Source: Acidobacteriota bacterium (GTDB lineage Bacteria; Acidobacteriota; Terriglobia; Terriglobales; Acidobacteriaceae). Taken from it: 14,974 nucleotides of DNA. Under the pieces are notes generated by a model. That model searched no databases and had not been told where the DNA came from. It saw nothing but the letters and a program-made list of their open reading frames with translations. Where the stretch lies: contig JAJYAE010000073.1 in NCBI GenBank assembly GCA_021779695.1, forward strand, positions 1-14,974. The letters are read 5' to 3'. Shown one piece after another: positions 7,663 through 13,309 of the stretch (its first letter is position 1; each line of letters starts with the position of its first letter). The translations under genes and the position numbers were made by a program.

Positions 7663-8667
7663 ATGAAGAAACTGATTAACGATCCGAATCAAGCTGCCCG
7701 CGAAGCGATTGAAGGCTTGGTGCTCGCCTATCCACAATATGTCCAGCAGCTTCCGGGATTGCAGGCAGTTGTTCGCCGCGATGCGCCGGTCCAGGGGAAA
7801 ACTGCGGTGCTCACTGGCGGCGGGAGTGGTCACGAGCCTATGTTTGCCGGTTTTGTGGGCCCCGGAATGGCCGATGGCAGCGTCGCTGGCCACATCTTCA
7901 CTTCACCGCCGCCCGATCCGATCGTATCCACCGCGAAGGCGATACACGGCGGGTCCGGAGTGCTTTTCCTTTACGGAAACTACTCCGGCGACGTTCTCAA
8001 CTTCGATATGGCCGCGGAGCAACTGCAGGCAGACGGTATTCGGGTCGAGACCGTTCGCATTACCGATGACGTCGCATCGGCGCCTCCGGACCGTAGGGAG
8101 GAGCGTCGTGGCATCGCCGGCGACTTCTTCGTGATCAAGAGCGCCTCAGCGCGCGCAGCAGAGGGTGCAGACCTCAGCGCAGTCAGCGCCGTTGCCCAGG
8201 CAGCGAATGAAAACACACGCAGCATGGGCATTGCGCTTTCCTCGTGTGTTATCCCGGCTTCCGGTAAGCCGATATTTGACATCTCTGATCAAGAGATGGA
8301 GCTCGGCATGGGGCTTCACGGCGAGAAGGGCATCCGGCGCGAGCCAATGCTTCCCGCCGACGAAATCACCCACCTGATATTGGGTCGCATCCTTGAGGAT
8401 CTTCCCGTGCCGTCTGGAAGTGAAGTCAGTATTCTGGTCAACGGCATGGGCGCGACCCCACTGGCTGAGCTGTTGATCGTCTACCGCGCTGCCCATCGGC
8501 TCCTTGCGGACGCGGGAATCTCCATCTGCCGCGCCCACGTGGGCAACTTCGCAACGTCTTTGGATATGGCGGGATGCTCGGTGAGCTTGCTGCGGCTTAC
8601 ACCGATGTTGAAGCGTCTTCTGCTCGCACCAGCGCGCTGCCCAGCATTTATTCAGGTGCAAGAATGA
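7663..8667 (+). CDS. dhaK: Dihydroxyacetone kinase, substrate-binding subunit DhaK
   Basis: DhaK binds dihydroxyacetone (or a related ketose) covalently through a histidine and presents it to DhaL for phosphorylation to the triose phosphate. The 334-residue product aligns almost throughout with the E. coli protein as I remember it: MKKLIND at the start, GGGSGHEPM (52-60, His 57), NYSGDVLNF (106-114, Asp 110), and GLHGEKGI with His 219, the residue that forms the hemiaminal link. NGMGATPLAEL and the C-terminal TSLDMAGCSVSLL are also present. It is about 20 residues shorter than E. coli DhaK, mostly from a loop before NGMGATPL. A GAGGAGG lies 12 bases before ATG 7663, slightly long. It overlaps dhaL by 4 bases (ATGA), so translation is probably coupled. 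With no DhaM nearby the phosphate donor is open: phosphoenolpyruvate through a distant DhaM, or ATP. Confidence 0.95.
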   Translation: MKKLINDPNQAAREAIEGLVLAYPQYVQQLPGLQAVVRRDAPVQGKTAVLTGGGSGHEPMFAGFVGPGMADGSVAGHIFTSPPPDPIVSTAKAIHGGSGVLFLYGNYSGDVLNFDMAAEQLQADGIRVETVRITDDVASAPPDRREERRGIAGDFFVIKSASARAAEGADLSAVSAVAQAANENTRSMGIALSSCVIPASGKPIFDISDQEMELGMGLHGEKGIRREPMLPADEITHLILGRILEDLPVPSGSEVSILVNGMGATPLAELLIVYRAAHRLLADAGISICRAHVGNFATSLDMAGCSVSLLRLTPMLKRLLLAPARCPAFIQVQE

Positions 8668-9320
8668 TGCGATCGAAACTTTTTCCAGTGGACATGCGGC
8701 AAGTGCTCCTCGCGATGGCCGATGCAATCATCAACTCGGAAACCGTCTTGAACGCACTCGATGCTGCAATTGGGGATGGCGATCACGGTATCGTCATGCG
8801 GCTCGGCTTTGAAGCCATAAGGAACCGACTAGCCATGTTCGACGTCTCTGCTGGCTTTCAAGAGCTCTTTACCGAGTCTGGCAAGACGTTCATCGGCGTT
8901 ACAGGCGGTACCATGGGGATTATTCTTGGCAAGAGCCTTCTGTCGGTGGGCACCAGCCTGCGCGACGCCAAGGAATTCGCCACTCCTGAATTGAAAACGA
9001 TGCTCGCGGCGATGGAGACAGCCATTAGCCAGGCAGGGAAAGCGAAGCCGGGCGACAAGACCATTCTGGACGGTGTACACGCAGCGCGCGAAGCGGCAGA
9101 GCTCTCGGAGAGAGCAAACGAGGCATTGGACGAAGCGCTGAAAAGCGTAGCGGCAGCGGCCGCAGCAGCGGCGCAAAATACAGCAGATATGGTCTGCAAG
9201 ATGGGTCGGGCGAGCCGACTGGGCGAAAGAACACTCGGTCATGTCGACCCCGGGGCTGCATCGTTTGCGATCATGATGCGCTCGTTTGAGGAGTCGATTG
9301 CCAAGAGTTCTCCAGCCTAG
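8664..9320 (+). CDS. dhaL: Dihydroxyacetone kinase, nucleotide-binding subunit DhaL
   Basis: DhaL holds ADP/ATP with two Mg ions and passes the phosphate to the ketose on DhaK. The 218-residue, mostly helical product has the Mg-binding DAAIGDGDHG (Asp 33, 38 and 40), VTGGTMGIILG (79-89) in the nucleotide lid, GKAKPGDKTILDGVHAA (125-141) and the closing GRASRLGERTLGHVDPGAAS (181-200). All these blocks have counterparts in E. coli DhaL, though GGTMGIILG differs from the VGGASGPLFG type there. Start ATG 8664 overlaps the dhaK stop and is followed at once by a second ATG. An eight-alanine run (163-170) sits in a helix and comes from mixed GCN codons. No dhaM, dhaR or glycerol dehydrogenase follows in the window. 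Confidence 0.94.
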   Translation: MMRSKLFPVDMRQVLLAMADAIINSETVLNALDAAIGDGDHGIVMRLGFEAIRNRLAMFDVSAGFQELFTESGKTFIGVTGGTMGIILGKSLLSVGTSLRDAKEFATPELKTMLAAMETAISQAGKAKPGDKTILDGVHAAREAAELSERANEALDEALKSVAAAAAAAAQNTADMVCKMGRASRLGERTLGHVDPGAASFAIMMRSFEESIAKSSPA

Positions 9321-9453
9321 TGGCCGTGCATTCCGGCATGAAACATCATTGGCGTTCCTGCGCTTGGATGCATGGCATCGGCGGATTTGCGCTGCGCCCG
9401 CAATCCAGGCGTAGCCAAAATCAGACTTCAGCATGGCGTGGGTGCATCGCTGG

Positions 9454-9582
9454 TTAACCGGGTTGAGTTCTGGGCTTCAGCCGGGTGTAGAGCCAGGCCC
9501 GCGCCAGCGACCACTCTCGCTCCACCGTGCGCTCGGAGACGCCCAGCACCTCGGCAGTTTCCTCCACTGTGAGTCCGCCGAA
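9454..9582 (-). pseudogene. Truncated ECF sigma factor, region 4 only
   Basis: The minus strand reads FGGLTVEETAEVLGVSERTV, then EREWSLARAWLYTRL and a stop after KPRTQPG. This is the sigma region 4 helix-turn-helix and C-terminus of the same ECF family as the intact gene at 1287-1880 (there FGGLSVDETAEVLAISPETV). Everything upstream of FGG is missing: the roughly 155 preceding residues are replaced abruptly by tRNA-like sequence. The reading frame happens to stay open across the junction, which produces a spurious 71-residue ORF. It is a paralogue or transferred copy, not a copy of the neighbouring gene, since the residues differ at many positions. Confidence 0.85.
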
Positions 9583-9589
9583 GCACGAT

Positions 9590-9620
9590 TGGATTCGAAC
9601 CAGCGACCTCTTCCGTGTCA
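9590..9620 (-). pseudogene. tRNA 3'-half remnant (tRNA-Val GAC-like)
   Basis: On the minus strand the sequence TGACACGGAAGAGGTCGCTG continues into GTTCGAATCC. It matches, in order, the anticodon loop around GAC, the 3' strand of the anticodon stem (GGAAG), the variable loop (AGGTC) and the T arm with loop TTCGAAT. The D arm, 5' anticodon strand and acceptor stem are absent, and the T stem breaks after CC, where CCAAT follows instead of the CCAGC needed for pairing. Translated, it gives the tell-tale SLVRIQS in one frame and VAGSNP in another, well known from misread tRNA genes. It cannot be a working tRNA. Confidence 0.7.
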
Positions 9621-9710
9621 TGGGATGAAGATATTGAAAATAATGACTTATAAGAACAGGCAAGCACATTGACGTGCAGTTAAGTTCTTTAGAAATGGGG
9701 TGCGGCCAGC

Positions 9711-9731
9711 GATAACGGGTTGGATAACGGG
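9711..9731. repeat. Direct repeat GATAACGGG x2
   Basis: GATAACGGG occurs at 9711-9719 and again at 9723-9731, with TTG between (12-base period). It sits between the tRNA/sigma scar and the Fic gene. The rest of 9621-9960 shows no gene I can support. Function is unknown and it may be slippage. Confidence 0.5.
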
Positions 9732-9960
9732 CTGAGCCAGAGCGTGGCTGACCGGCAGATCCGGCGAACTCTATCCACCGATCAGTCAGCTCTTCAAGTG
9801 CGACTGACTTACAAGATGCCTATGGACCGAACGCTGATTCTACCCGGTTCTAATTCAATCGCTGACGGTCGGCTGGCAAAGATCTCTGCGGAGAATCGTC
9901 GCCATATTCACCGCGCAATGTGCGTAGATTAATCCTTGAGGTTGCTGCGAATAAGCGGTA

Positions 9961-9987
9961 TATTCTCTGCAAATGATGCGGAGAATA
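9961..9987. promoter_or_regulatory. Inverted repeat over the fic start codon, with a second half-site copy upstream
   Basis: TATTCTCTGC (9961-9970) and GCGGAGAATA (9978-9987) are inverted copies with one mismatch around a 7-base centre that contains the first fic ATG. A third copy of the half-site, TGCGGAGAAT, lies exactly 90 bases upstream at 9887-9896 inside a small TCTC/GAGA hairpin. The arrangement could be a protein-binding site, for example for the winged-helix C-terminus of Fic itself, or an mRNA hairpin hiding the start codon. No strong ribosome site is visible before ATG 9973. Confidence 0.45.
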
Positions 9988-11118
9988 GAGACCGGAACAT
10001 ATATCCACCTACGAACAGAATGGCCGGTCTTCCGATGGGATTCTGAGCGCATCTCCCGACTTCTGGCAGAGGTGCGGCATAGGCAGGGACGCCTGATTGG
10101 CCGGATGGAGGGGCTTGGCTTCCAGTTCCGAAAGGAAGCTGTCTTGAACAGCCTGACCGAGGAAGTCCTCAAATCGAGCGAGATTGAAGGCGAGAAGCTA
10201 GACAGGGACCAGGTCCGATCCTCGATCGCTCGCCGCCTAGGAATTGATATTGGCGGCTTGATGCCGGCCGATCGCGATGTCGAGGGCGTGGTCGAAATGA
10301 TGCTGGACGCCACCCAGCACTACGATCGGCCATTAACAGCGCACCGTTTGTTCGATTGGCACGCCGCCCTGTTTCCGACCGGCCGAAGCGGAATGTCCAA
10401 AATCAGCGTAGGTGCTTGGCGAGACGATAGGAAGGGCCCAATGCAGGTCCTTTCGGGGCCGATTGGAAAGGAACATGTTCACTATGAAGCTCCAGTAGCC
10501 AGCCGACTGCGCGAGGAAATGAAGAAATTCCTGGAATGGCTCGGAAGAGAGAACTCGACGGATCTTGTGCTTAAGGCGGGAGTTGCGCATCTGTGGTTCG
10601 TGACCATCCACCCATTCGACGATGGCAATGGGCGCATTGCGCGCGCCATCGCCGATATGGTGCTGGCGCGCTCGGAACGTAGCCCGCAACGCTTCTATAG
10701 TATGTCGGCGCAGATTCGCCAGGAGCGCAAGGAGTATTACGAGATCCTTGAATTAACGCAAAAGGGCGATCTTGAAATTACGCGCTGGCTTGAGTGGTTT
10801 CTCGCATGTCTTGGTCGCGCATTCGACGGTGCCGAGACGATCCTTGCCACCGTGCTCAGCAAGGCACGCTTTTGGGATCAATTTGCTGGAGCAGAGTTCA
10901 GCGAGCGACAACGCAGCATGATTAACCGGCTACTGAACGGCTTCGAAGGCAAGTTAACTTCTTCAAAATGGGCAAAGCTCGAGAAATGCTCGCAAGACAC
11001 CGCGCTACGCGATATTGAGGACCTCATGAAGAGGGGCGTCTTGACGAAAGATTCAGCCGGTGGACGAAGCACATCCTACTCGCTCGTAATAATCAATCCG
11101 AAGACTTTCCGGCACTAG
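9973..11118 (+). CDS. fic: Fic family protein (predicted adenylyltransferase) with built-in inhibitory motif
   Basis: Fic enzymes transfer AMP (sometimes other groups) from a nucleotide to a hydroxyl side chain of a target protein. The 381-residue product has a DUF4172-like N-terminal segment (YIHLRTEWPVFRWDSERISR, 10-29). The inhibitory helix motif [S/T]xxxE[G/N] is SSEIEG at 68-73, as in Fic proteins that block their own active site with a glutamate. The Fic core runs about 100-275, with flap SVGAWRDD (145-152) and the complete catalytic loop HPFDDGNGR (213-221), so catalysis is plausible once inhibition is relieved. Residues 305-375 form a winged-helix-like tail (DTALRDIEDLMKRGVLTKDS), suggesting DNA binding. 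It starts at ATG 9973; ATG 9976 is equally possible. The gene is monocistronic and convergent with hipA. Target and trigger are unknown. Confidence 0.93.
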   Translation: MMRRIETGTYIHLRTEWPVFRWDSERISRLLAEVRHRQGRLIGRMEGLGFQFRKEAVLNSLTEEVLKSSEIEGEKLDRDQVRSSIARRLGIDIGGLMPADRDVEGVVEMMLDATQHYDRPLTAHRLFDWHAALFPTGRSGMSKISVGAWRDDRKGPMQVLSGPIGKEHVHYEAPVASRLREEMKKFLEWLGRENSTDLVLKAGVAHLWFVTIHPFDDGNGRIARAIADMVLARSERSPQRFYSMSAQIRQERKEYYEILELTQKGDLEITRWLEWFLACLGRAFDGAETILATVLSKARFWDQFAGAEFSERQRSMINRLLNGFEGKLTSSKWAKLEKCSQDTALRDIEDLMKRGVLTKDSAGGRSTSYSLVIINPKTFRH

Positions 11119-11241
11119 TAATTTCAGGCACGCTGTCTTCTGTCCTTGATATGAATTTCCAAGTTCTTTTGCCATCGCTGCGAGAGTCCTTCCATGAACG
11201 CTGATGCGAACTTATAGATTCGGCTGCGCAGCATTCAATTC

Positions 11242-11264
11242 GAAGCTCCCGATCGGGCAGCTTC
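11242..11264. terminator. Hairpin in the convergent fic/hipA spacer, possible bidirectional terminator
   Basis: GAAGCT, then the perfect palindrome CCCGATCGGG, then C and AGCTTC form a 23-base hairpin with one bulged base, able to fold from either strand. It lies between the 3' ends of two convergent genes, where a terminator is expected. No T-rich tail follows in either direction, so intrinsic termination is not shown. The remaining part of 11119-11505 contains no gene I can support; its open frames look like noise. Confidence 0.45.
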
Positions 11265-11505
11265 CCGGAAAGCGGCGGCAAAGTTGCTTGCCTCTTCAGA
11301 GATGACAATGTTTTCGAAAGAAGGATTTCGAGGTGACGATCTGCTCGGCACGCTTCTTCTTGGCTCAGGCACCGTCCAATGGGAGCCGCGTGGAAACAAG
11401 GCCAACAAATTTCAGAAGAGCTGGACGGGGCTCGCGGCACCGAATGATGACGCCATCCGGAGATAGGATGCAGCACCTGCGAGTTCGTCGAAGAAATGAG
11501 TGAAT

Positions 11506-12768
11506 TCAGTCCCGGGTGAACCCGGGATAGACAAATGCTCCTCGAATAGCTTCGGCATCGTTTTCCGAAACTCCACAGGCTCGAACCGTGCTGTACCAGT
11601 TCTTTTCGATTTGATCCTTGATCCCGACAACAATTCCTTTCGCCTCGTCCTTCTCGAGAAGAAAACGAGCGCATTGCGAGAGAAGATTTCGTCCATTTGC
11701 AAACCGGCCTTGATCCCCGCACTCCATTGCGAGGTCTCGGCGATCCTGGCTTACGACAGGCGATGGTGTCAGATCATATGCCGGTGACAACCTCCAATCC
11801 TGGTCGAAGGCAATAAAGGCGTGATTGCGGGGATGATCGTCAAGATTCGAAATCAACGCGTTGAAGCACATCCGACGGAACAATTCCCGCGCATCGTCCT
11901 TCGGCCTCGAAACCATGCGACGCAACTCCTCCGCCAGAACCACATAAGACCAACGGGTTCTTGTCTGCGAAGATTCGTCGGCGTGCAACACAGTCAAGCC
12001 GCTGATCATCCGGGCTCGGTTGTATCCAGCAGCAGCCTTCTGCCGGTCGAATCTCCTGATGAGTAGAATGTCCCTGCCTGCCACGGTCTCGAGCCGGCTT
12101 TCTGCAGCCTCGATCCCGCACTCTCTGGCAAGCCGCAGCATGGCATGCTCGACACGGGGGTAATTCCATCGATCGTCTGGCCGAGAGAACTTCGCAACCC
12201 AGAGCGCATCCTCAGCCTCGATCACTGCTTTGGGACGCGCACCTCCCATGGAGGTTCCGAGTAAGAGCAGCTCTTCAACCTGTGCCGCATCGGGGCTCAC
12301 GGGTAATTCGTCTTTGACGAGTGCGTCCGCCAGCTCCTGAAGTTTCTCGAGTTCGATCGTCTGATTGAACTCGCGCTTCGGTGCGGGAGGAACCTGGCCC
12401 AGACCGAATCCCAGCGCCCCGGCGCGGTCATCTGGCGAATGCAACAAATAATCGAGTTCACTGAGCTGTGTCTTTCCGGAGCGCTTTTCGATGACTCGAC
12501 GACCCCAGAAGTCCGGCCCGGCGTCGCGGAGGGCACCGAAGACGCCGTTCAGTCGAGTGGTCTCATATGTGATGTCGGAGAGCTTGAGTTCCACGGGATC
12601 GATCTCGACCGCATTTGGATTTCGAAGATAGGATCGCCCGTAGACGAATCGGCCCAAGGGTTCGCCGTTCGAGGTCTTTTCAAGTACAAATCTGCCTGCA
12701 AGAGTGGGGGCTTCTGCACGCGGCAAGGTGATGTAGACAAAGCACTCGGCTTGAAAATCAGAAGTCAT
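11506..12768 (-). CDS. hipA: HipA-type serine/threonine kinase toxin
   Basis: HipA-fold kinases phosphorylate a translation factor (glutamyl-tRNA synthetase in E. coli) and induce growth arrest; HipB neutralises them. The 420-residue product has the N-terminal coupling domain (FVYGRSYLRNPNAVEIDP, 41-58). It then has the Gly-rich loop GTSMGGARPKAVI (171-183), the lysine strand WVAKF (190-194), catalytic ISNLDDHPRNHAF (306-318, Asp 311) and metal-binding LSPAYDLTP (327-335, Asp 332). All kinase elements are intact. I chose ATG 12768, which overlaps the 3' end of hipB by 11 bases; the open frame extends upstream to 12981 only as a shadow of hipB. It is co-transcribed with and after hipB, so the antitoxin is made first. 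The target may differ from E. coli. Confidence 0.95.
   Translation of the reverse strand: MTSDFQAECFVYITLPRAEAPTLAGRFVLEKTSNGEPLGRFVYGRSYLRNPNAVEIDPVELKLSDITYETTRLNGVFGALRDAGPDFWGRRVIEKRSGKTQLSELDYLLHSPDDRAGALGFGLGQVPPAPKREFNQTIELEKLQELADALVKDELPVSPDAAQVEELLLLGTSMGGARPKAVIEAEDALWVAKFSRPDDRWNYPRVEHAMLRLARECGIEAAESRLETVAGRDILLIRRFDRQKAAAGYNRARMISGLTVLHADESSQTRTRWSYVVLAEELRRMVSRPKDDARELFRRMCFNALISNLDDHPRNHAFIAFDQDWRLSPAYDLTPSPVVSQDRRDLAMECGDQGRFANGRNLLSQCARFLLEKDEAKGIVVGIKDQIEKNWYSTVRACGVSENDAEAIRGAFVYPGFTRD
11510..11527 (-). other. Perfect palindrome in the last codons of hipA
   Basis: TCCCGGGT-TC-ACCCGGGA reads the same on both strands apart from its two-base centre and lies within the codons for the hipA end YPGFTR, just before the stop. 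As RNA it would give a seven-pair, very GC-rich stem with loop UUCA. It could stabilise the hipA mRNA end or cause pausing; there is no U-run after it. Confidence 0.45.
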
Positions 12769-13096
12769 TGTCGAGTCCACGAGCAGGGCGCGCGCGTTCA
12801 GGCGCGCTGCGTTCTGCCAGCGCAATTCCTTGCGTGTCTTTGAGAGGATCGGCCAAATCCTCGAAGCCTCGAAGCAGATCATACTGCCAGAGCAGGGAGG
12901 CGTAGACCGCAATGCCGGTGAATGCATTGCCTTTTTCGGCATCCATAACCGCACGCACTCCCGTGCCGATCTTCTCGGCAACCTGCGCGATGGTTAGTCG
13001 CCGCCGAATCCTCGCTGTCCGGAGGCTTGCTCCCAGACGTTTGAGGGCGTTTTCTACGGGATAAGGTTGAGCGGCAAGGAGTTGATTTCGACGCAT
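12758..13096 (-). CDS. hipB: HipB-type antitoxin, Cro/CI-family DNA-binding repressor
   Basis: The 112-residue partner of HipA binds and inhibits the toxin and represses the operon. A Cro/CI-type helix-turn-helix is visible at about 19-60: LKRLGASLRTARIRRRLTIA then QVAEKIGTGVRAVMDAEKGN. It is followed by helices (IAVYASLLWQYDLLRGFEDL) and an Arg/Glu/Pro-rich flexible tail (ERSAPERARPARG) that may be the toxin-binding or protease-sensitive part. AAAGG lies 9 bases before ATG 13096. The gene overlaps hipA by 11 bases. Upstream is a TTGACA/TATGCT promoter and four copies of a 14-base palindrome, the expected layout for autoregulation by a HipB-like protein. Confidence 0.93.
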   Translation of the reverse strand: MRRNQLLAAQPYPVENALKRLGASLRTARIRRRLTIAQVAEKIGTGVRAVMDAEKGNAFTGIAVYASLLWQYDLLRGFEDLADPLKDTQGIALAERSAPERARPARGLDNDF

Positions 13097-13103
13097 ATCG
13101 GGA

Positions 13104-13117
13104 TGCCTTTGAAAGCA
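13104..13117. promoter_or_regulatory. Operator site O1 for HipB (predicted)
   Basis: TGCCTTTGAAAGCA, two mismatches from the array consensus TGCTTTTAAAAGCA, flanked by GA and TC so that the outer five bases are perfectly inverted. It lies 7 bases upstream of the hipB start codon and overlaps its ribosome binding site, so occupancy would interfere with early transcription. Confidence 0.7.
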
Positions 13118-13134
13118 TCTTAGAGCTCATTAGA

Positions 13135-13148
13135 TGCTATTAAAAGCA
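13135..13148. promoter_or_regulatory. Operator site O2 for HipB (predicted)
   Basis: TGCTATTAAAAGCA, one mismatch from the consensus. It covers most of the predicted -10 element of the hipB promoter (13145-13150), the classic position for repression. Confidence 0.75.
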
Positions 13149-13172
13149 TAAGCCGATTTTGTTTCATGTCAA
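13145..13172 (-). promoter_or_regulatory. Sigma-70-type promoter of hipBA
   Basis: On the minus strand a perfect -35 TTGACA (13172-13167) is followed, after 16 bases, by TATGCT (13150-13145), four of six matches to the -10 consensus. Transcription would start near 13138, about 40 bases before the hipB ATG. The promoter lies between and over predicted operators O2 and O3. Confidence 0.7.
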
Positions 13173-13179
13173 TAGTAAG

Positions 13180-13193
13180 TGCTTTTAAAAGCA
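13180..13193. promoter_or_regulatory. Operator site O3 for HipB (predicted, perfect palindrome)
   Basis: TGCTTTTAAAAGCA is a perfect 14-base palindrome lying 8 bases upstream of the hipB -35 element. The sequence next to it on the htpG side (TATTAT/TATATA, 13194-13202) could act as a -10 for htpG, in which case this site would touch both promoters. Confidence 0.8.
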
Positions 13194-13210
13194 TATTATA
13201 TAGCTTAAGA

Positions 13211-13224
13211 TGCTTTTAAAGGCT
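13211..13224. promoter_or_regulatory. Operator site O4 for HipB (predicted)
   Basis: TGCTTTTAAAGGCT, two mismatches from the consensus, both in the right half. Its start is 31 bases from that of O3, the same spacing as O1 to O2. It lies on the htpG side and overlaps the AAAGG that would serve the short leader frame at 13229. Confidence 0.65.
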
Positions 13225-13228
13225 AAAA

Positions 13229-13309
13229 ATGGCGTTCGAACAACATCTCAAATTCGCCACGGTTGAGGATTTTCAGTTCCTTCGGAATAATCAGAGATGC
13301 AATGTCTAA
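13229..13309 (+). CDS. Possible 26-residue leader peptide overlapping the htpG start
   Basis: ATG 13229 has AAAGG six bases upstream and opens a frame of 26 codons (MAFEQHLKFATVEDFQFLRN, then NQRCNV) whose stop lies 8 bases inside htpG. The htpG start itself has only a weak AGAG before it. A well-initiated short frame running over a weak start is the arrangement seen in translational coupling. The peptide resembles nothing I know, and it may be an untranslated leader. Confidence 0.35.
   Translation: MAFEQHLKFATVEDFQFLRNNQRCNV

Noticed and set aside
9428..9672. Open frames on both strands giving SLVRIQS and VAGSNP peptides (up to 79 residues)
   Set aside because: These peptides are translations of tRNA sequence joined to a sigma-factor fragment, not genuine proteins.
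11093..11722. 209-residue minus-strand open frame across the fic/hipA spacer
   Set aside because: It overlaps the ends of both real genes in the wrong frames, is rich in Ser/Arg/Cys in the manner of non-coding frames, and has no recognisable motif.
11506..12981. A longer HipA starting at 12981 (491 residues)
   Set aside because: The extra 71 residues are antisense-free frame-shifted reading of hipB and show no HipA similarity; ATG 12768 gives the normal N-terminus and a usual toxin-antitoxin overlap.
13104..13224. CRISPR array suggested by four similar short repeats
   Set aside because: The units are 14-bp palindromes with spacings of 31, 45 and 31 in a promoter region; repeats and spacers are too short and no cas genes are present.
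13230..13301. CIRCE or sigma-32-type heat-shock element before htpG
   Set aside because: I found no TTAGCACTC/GAGTGCTAA pair and no convincing heat-shock promoter; only weak TATTAT/TATATA -10-like strings lacking a -35 are present.
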